64,000 nt of DNA from assembly GCA_029582155.1 (NCBI GenBank), contig CM055897.1, positions 13,754,482 through 13,818,481 of the forward strand, given 5' to 3'. The notes beneath the pieces were generated by a model that worked only from the letters and a program-made list of their open reading frames with translations, was not told where the DNA came from and did not search any database. Position numbers and translations under genes: made by a program. The first letter of the stretch is position 1. Every line of letters starts with the position of its first letter. Shown here one piece after another: positions 59,469 to 64,000 of the stretch. The stretch comes from Panopea generosa. Taxonomy: Eukaryota; Mollusca; Bivalvia; Adapedonta; Hiatellidae.

Positions 59469-59535
59469 TCCGATAGCGTAGCGGTAACAGTTTGAACTGT
59501 CAACCTAAATGTCGCGAGTTCGAAACGTATCTATG
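59469..59535 (+). other. tRNA-like segment in the left arm
   Basis: 'gatagcgtagcggtaacag' (A box) and 'gcgagttcgaaacgt' (B box) are spaced about 33 bp apart, as in a tRNA gene. The mirror copy lies at about 59945-60010 on the minus strand. No full cloverleaf was confirmed. Confidence 0.6.
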
Positions 59536-59699
59536 TTGATTTTTTTTCCAATTTAATTTGTCATGATATCATCAGAGTGTCTTGATATATAATATCAACG
59601 GTCCGTTAAACAACTACATAACTAATAAAATGCAACGAATTTTTGTTAAAATCAACGTTCGGGAGGAATTTTACTTACAATGTTTTATTCATATGTACG

Positions 59700-59905
59700 T
59701 ACATATTACGTCAGATGTAATCCGCAGCAGCAAGTCGGCACCGGCATCGGAGGCTCCTCGGAGGCCACGATCAGACAGAATTGTTTTAGATGATTTTGAC
59801 TTGGGTGTGGTGAGACGCTGTATACAGGCAATGTATATAGAGAAGAGGTCTCTACCAACACTTACAAAATTAAAAAACAAATTAAAACAGTACACTCTGA
59901 TACTT
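59700..59905 (+). pseudogene. Transposase N-terminal fragment
   Basis: Frame 59582-59944 includes RIVLDDFDLGVVRRCIQAMY and LPTLTKLKNKLKQ. It resembles, from memory of the family, the helix-turn-helix N-terminus of IS630/Tc1-mariner (DDE_3) transposases of invertebrates. The catalytic domain is missing. Confidence 0.55.
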
Positions 59906-59944
59906 TTATGGCAAATTCAATTGCAAAAAAAAAAATCAACATAG

Positions 59945-60010
59945 ATACGGTTCGAACTCGCGACATTTGGGTTCAAACAGTTAACACTACGCTATCGGAA
60001 CAGACAGTAG
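59945..60010 (-). other. tRNA-like segment in the right arm
   Basis: Inverted counterpart of 59469-59535, with 'gatagcgtagtgttaactg' and 'gcgagttcgaaccgt' on the minus strand. The B box here is the closer of the two to consensus. Confidence 0.6.
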
Positions 60011-60284
60011 TACAACACACCCAATATTGATATCTAGTTTATTCTCTAGTTTATGTAACAGATAAATCCACTATCATACTACAAACACCCGTAATATGAT
60101 ATATTCCATCTTAAAATACAATGACGTAGTTTCAAAATAGCTGATTCGGTTTCTTTCTTTTTTTATAACTTTATTACTGTTAATTAGTGATGCCATTATT
60201 TACATCGTTGACAAAGTTTTAGACTCGCAGTAATAGGTATGACCAGTATACATAAAAAGTTTTTTTAATAGGTAAGATATTTAT

Positions 60285-60840
60285 ACAACCACTCATTTGA
60301 TATGAATGAAACTTCACATGTGTGTTCAGCATCATCAATGGAACACACAGACACAATAACCATAACTGTAAATTGCAGTTTGAAAGAGTTAAGGCCCTTT
60401 TTACTTAATTTTTCAGGTTAGAGTTTTTTAGAAGGTAATATATCTATGCCAACACTCATGCGATATGAATGAAAATTCACCTGTGTGTTCAGTATCATCA
60501 ATGGAACGCACAAAGATAAGAACCATAACTCTGGGTTGCATTTTTACAGAGTTATGGCTCTTTTGGACTTAGACAATTTGGTTAGAGATTTTTAGAGGTT
60601 AAAGTTTTTGATTTGGTACCTATTTCATCATCCTATCATTGGACAGGAATGAAACCTCACTGGTGTGTTCAACATCCACTAGGAAACTCATAGAGACAAA
60701 AATCATAACTCTTGGTTGCATTTTGGCAGAATTATTACAAGGCCTTGATCTTAGATGTTTGACAAATAGGGCCAGTTTGTGGTCTTCTTATAAATTTGTT
60801 CAAAACCATGACCCTGGGGGCAAAATTGGCACGCCCAAAG
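60285..60840. repeat. Three imperfect units of about 175 bp
   Basis: Segments 'gatatgaatgaaacttcaca', 'tgtgttcagcatcatcaatg' and 'ataaccataactgtaaattg' recur near 60300, 60465 and 60645. The last part ('caaaaccatgaccctggggg') resembles, in reverse complement, the repeat at 30020-30925. Confidence 0.75.
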
Positions 60841-62330
60841 TGATTTATTTTCTTCATTTTCATGAAAGGGTATCTAGCTGTGACAAACTGTGCATGCTGG
60901 TACAAAATTATTTCAACTATAGATCCATTTAGATGAACTGAAACCGATATATTGCCCTCTGAGGTGAAGTAGCATAGGCCTATATGTTATGCTGAATTAA
61001 TTGATATTAAGGCAATATGAGCCAGTAATTCACTTTGTTATTTTCAGAAAAGCGTAACTGTTGATAATGAAAATAAGTAGTGTTGGTGGATTATTTTGCT
61101 AATTTATTTTTAATAGATAAGCAATTATTATAGTTTAATTTTACCACCCCTGAGTTTTACTTGTCTTCCACTTGTTACTTATTTCCTGAAAAAGCTGTTG
61201 TTTTAGAACAGCATCGAAATAGTCCGACAGCTCTTGTTTTATTTATTTTTAAAAAAGTCCATGAATACATCTGACTAATTTGGCTTCAAGCACCATCAGG
61301 AAAATAAATAGCAACAACCTCTTCAGAATGAAGAGGGAACATCGATGAACAAAGGTGGAGCATACTTAAGACCCTATGTTTAGATCTTACATGTTATATC
61401 CTATTTAAGGGCCCTTGAAATTCAAGTTGTTCATTTATAAAAATACAAAGATGCAGTTATGACTATCATAAGATCAAGTTTCTGTGTGTGTACATATATA
61501 TATATATAACATGATTCATAACTGCACTTATCTAACACGCCTATAAGACTTGTTGGTTTATCATCAAAAGATACTGCATTTTTCCAACGATCCAGTTCTT
61601 GTCGAAATTACTTGTAGTAGACATTTCTTAAGAGAGAAAAAAAATCCATTTTCCGGTGTTAGTTACTTATGTTACCTGGTAGTAACAAACACCCGTTCAG
61701 AACATCATGTATTTCGGAAAACCTTTGATTAAATTAAATGAGTTGTAAAATATGATCTAGAAATGGGTAAAATTAATTTATTTGGAAGTACTCAGTAACA
61801 GCCTCAGAATTGCCAGCATGCGCACGATGTTATTGTCTTCCCGTGGTAATGTCCAGTGAGGATGCAATACTGTCGGCACGTTGGTATAATAAACCCCACG
61901 TGCTTTCAGAACGAAGCTTTTCTAAAGTACTGACTAATTTCTAGCTTCAGTGTGGGCTTGTAGTCAATCACAGTCTTTTGATTGTAAGCTTACAGACAAT
62001 GGTCTAGTGTAGTCTAGAATATGCTGGGTCAAAACAGCAGCAATAATAAAATCAAAGTTTTCCATCCCTAGCAAAATAAATTGAGGCATCGTGTGCTGCC
62101 TGACCAATACTTCAGCTGAGTATCATGAGTATCATAATTTATTTAGTTTTAAAATGTAACAAGGATATTAAATATAGTGCCTCAATTTTGCTCATAAATA
62201 GCCCGAAAAACAGGGTCTCAGAGTAGCTACGGGCCTGTGTAGGGACACCTAATATATATAGTCAAATAAACAATCACAATGATTCTATATGTCATGGTAA
62301 ACTACAGACCCTAAACCGCTCAAGTACCCC
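60841..62330. other. No gene seen
   Basis: AT-rich DNA with a short TA run (about 61496-61508). No domain was found in the short open frames. Confidence 0.5.
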
Positions 62331-62620
62331 AATTGCACGCAAACGGAGTGCACTCAGAGCGTAAGCGGAGCGCGAGCGTAGCGCAGACGGAGCGCGAACG
62401 GAGCGAAGATTGAGCGCTGACGGAGCGGACATGGACCGTAAGCAAACGCTGGATTTTGAATAATAAACGCACTCCTGAACGCATGAAATAGATCGAGTGC
62501 ACTCAGACACGCTGAATGCACTCAGATACGCTGAGTGCACTCAGTAGCGCTGTATACGCTAGACACAGTAAGATAACTGATAACAGAACTATTCGTGCGC
62601 TACTGAGTGCACTCGTTCAT
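62331..62620. repeat. GAGCG minisatellite with repeated GAGTGCACTC palindromes
   Basis: Positions 62340-62440 carry a GC-rich run of short units such as 'gacggagcgcga'. From 62340 to 62620 the palindrome GAGTGCACTC recurs (about 62347, 62494, 62537, 62605), with a variant at about 62515. The minus frames 62292-62540 are by-products. Confidence 0.8.
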
Positions 62621-63340
62621 TCGGATATACTCTTTTTTATTATTTGATCGTGAAGTCGATACTTAAAATCGAGATAAAAAATAAATTTTCTTTCACATAA
62701 ATATAAACCATTTAGTTAATATAAATGTTTTACTGTAAAAGGCATGATAAAACTTATTTTGGTCAACAATTTATCAATTATTACATAAATATCAATATTT
62801 AGCTGATCAATACAATAATGTTTAAAATACCTATTATACAATAGACGACACATCAATGGTTATCTACGGTTTCAAGGCTAATTTAGTTGCATGTTTAAGC
62901 ATGATTTGGTTTGCGCAACAAAAATATAAATAATTATATATTGTGTAAATAACAATTCGAATAGATGTAATTTGCCGTTTTATTTCGATATAAATTAGTT
63001 ATAGAACATACAAAACATGTACTTTATTTCGATTTAAGCGTATACTGCTCCAAATACAAAAATATCAAAGCATGCGTGAATCAAACAAAACATAGATATG
63101 CGTAAAATTATATGATTATGATTCTATTTGTTTGGGTATTTCGGCAAAATAAAAATTACCAATTTTCAATTTAATTTGGACTTTAGTTTTATATTTTCCC
63201 CAAACATAGTTACACTGAGTTTGTGCTTAGTTGTAAACAAATCTACGTAAACTGTTATATTGCAATTAAAGTGGAAACATTATACTCGTGCACATCTCAT
63301 TAAAATAATAAAATAAATTAATTGTATTCTAAAATATAAA
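62621..63340. other. No gene seen
   Basis: Strongly AT-rich DNA with no recognised element. Confidence 0.5.
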
Positions 63341-63535
63341 GTGGGTCAGTAGTACAGCGGATAGGGTGCTGCTTCAGACGGCAGAGGTCGCGAGTTTGAC
63401 CCAGGCTTTACCCGACCTCTCGAAACACAATTCAGTACCAGATCTAATAAGGGAATGCACTGGAGGACGATATGCATAAGCTCCGAGCTTACTTGACAAT
63501 CAAGCTAAATTAAATTAATGTAAAATAAATGTATG
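63341..63535 (+). mobile_element. SINE family C, copy 3
   Basis: The tRNA-like head 'gtgggtcagtagtacagcgg' has B box 'gcgagtttgacccagg'. The tail 'ataagctccgagcttact' then 'caatcaagctaaattaaatt' matches the minus-strand copy at 54171-54357. The central core is weaker here ('ttcagtaccagatc'). Confidence 0.75.
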
Positions 63536-63835
63536 TATGCCAAATTAACACGACAGACCGAAATAACATATTAGACATAGGAAATAAAAACTAGCAAACG
63601 TAAATTTCTAGGTGACCTTTTTGAGGTTGTGATTTTATATTGACTAAAGAACAGCTTTTGATCATGAGGAAGGTTTAAATAAACATAAACGAACATGTAT
63701 TCACTGGCTATAAAATAGTAAATATATTGTTTTCCCGCTTTCCTACAAAATCGATACGCCTGGTCACGTGCACGTAAGCACGTAACAATTAAGCCACTAT
63801 AAAAGTTGTGAAAGGGGCAACAAGTAAGAAATGAC
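63536..63835. other. No gene seen
   Basis: The minus frame 63571-63840 (89 codons) has no recognisable domain. Confidence 0.4.
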
Positions 63836-64000
63836 AACAATAATAATAATAATAATAATAAAGAAGAAAAAATACTCAGATAATAATAATATGATAATAT
63901 AATAATATAATAATAAAGTAATATAGCAAAAATAACAATAATATTAGTAATAATAGTAATAAATAATAATAAAATATATAATATATATTAATAATAATGA
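63836..64000. repeat. AAT-rich simple repeat at window end
   Basis: Interrupted AAT units running to the right edge. Confidence 0.92.

Larger units (their letters stand above)
59316..60151. mobile_element. Foldback MITE (about 836 bp) with long inverted repeats
   Basis: The arms at about 59333-59555 and 59925-60145 are inverted copies of each other over about 220 bp, sharing 'attacgggtgtttgtagtat' and 'ctagatatcaatatt'. The outer end matches the termini of MITE 1 (GAAACTACGTCATT). Each arm contains a tRNA-like segment. The centre keeps a transposase-like frame. A non-autonomous Tc1/mariner-type derivative is the likely reading. Confidence 0.85.

Overview
This window is eukaryotic, animal, AT-rich nuclear DNA. 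It carries one spliced host gene with GT-AG introns and short internal exons, tRNA-derived SINEs, MITEs, an LTR and a non-LTR retrotransposon, a protein-primed DNA polymerase B pseudogene, and very large tandem arrays. The mix (SINEs with a shared central core, a CR1/L2-type LINE with a 2A-like motif, a Ty3/Gypsy element) fits a lophotrochozoan, most likely a bivalve or other mollusc. That species call is an inference from repeat style and was not tested.

Region 1-13 kb: a galactose mutarotase (aldose 1-epimerase, GALM-like) gene runs on the minus strand. Seven exons are visible, from the start codon at 12905 to a donor at 1359. All junctions are GT-AG and phase-coherent and give 328 codons. 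The last short exon is not visible and probably lies beyond the left edge. The catalytic histidines are kept, but the position of the catalytic glutamate reads methionine. The introns hold SINEs, MITEs, microsatellites, and a 54-bp minisatellite that appears to descend from the 3' splice site and start of the gene's own exon 7.

Region 13-31 kb: no gene was found. About half of it is tandem DNA: a 49-bp array (about 14.0-16.1 kb), a degenerate unit of about 20 bp (17.0-17.6 kb), two arrays near 48 bp (19.2-20.2 and 20.3-22.2 kb), an 81-bp array (25.8-28.5 kb), and three copies of a repeat of about 330 bp (30.0-30.9 kb).

Region 31-44 kb: a decayed Ty3/Gypsy retrotransposon lies on the minus strand. 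Gag, protease, RT, RNase H and integrase are recognisable, and the integrase is cut by a small inversion. A decayed CR1/L2-like LINE lies on the plus strand, with an AP-type endonuclease, an RT with FADD, a C-terminal zinc motif and a 2A-like motif. Two direct repeats of about 455 bp flank 2.2 kb of unassigned DNA.

Region 44-53.5 kb: a family-B, protein-primed type DNA polymerase pseudogene (Polinton/Maverick or adintovirus-like) with an N-terminal C2H2 module lies on the minus strand. A second, truncated copy lies on the plus strand, making an inverted repeat with arms of about 2 kb and a 4.1-kb spacer. Both copies share the same inactivating stop codons. Upstream of the complete 5' end is a promoter-like cluster of three CCAAT boxes and a TATA-like box.

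Region 53.5-64 kb: no host gene was recognised. It holds several SINE copies, an 836-bp foldback element (MITE) whose long terminal inverted repeats each contain a tRNA-like segment and whose centre keeps a transposase-like fragment, an imperfect triplicated repeat, a palindrome-rich minisatellite, and simple repeats to the window end.
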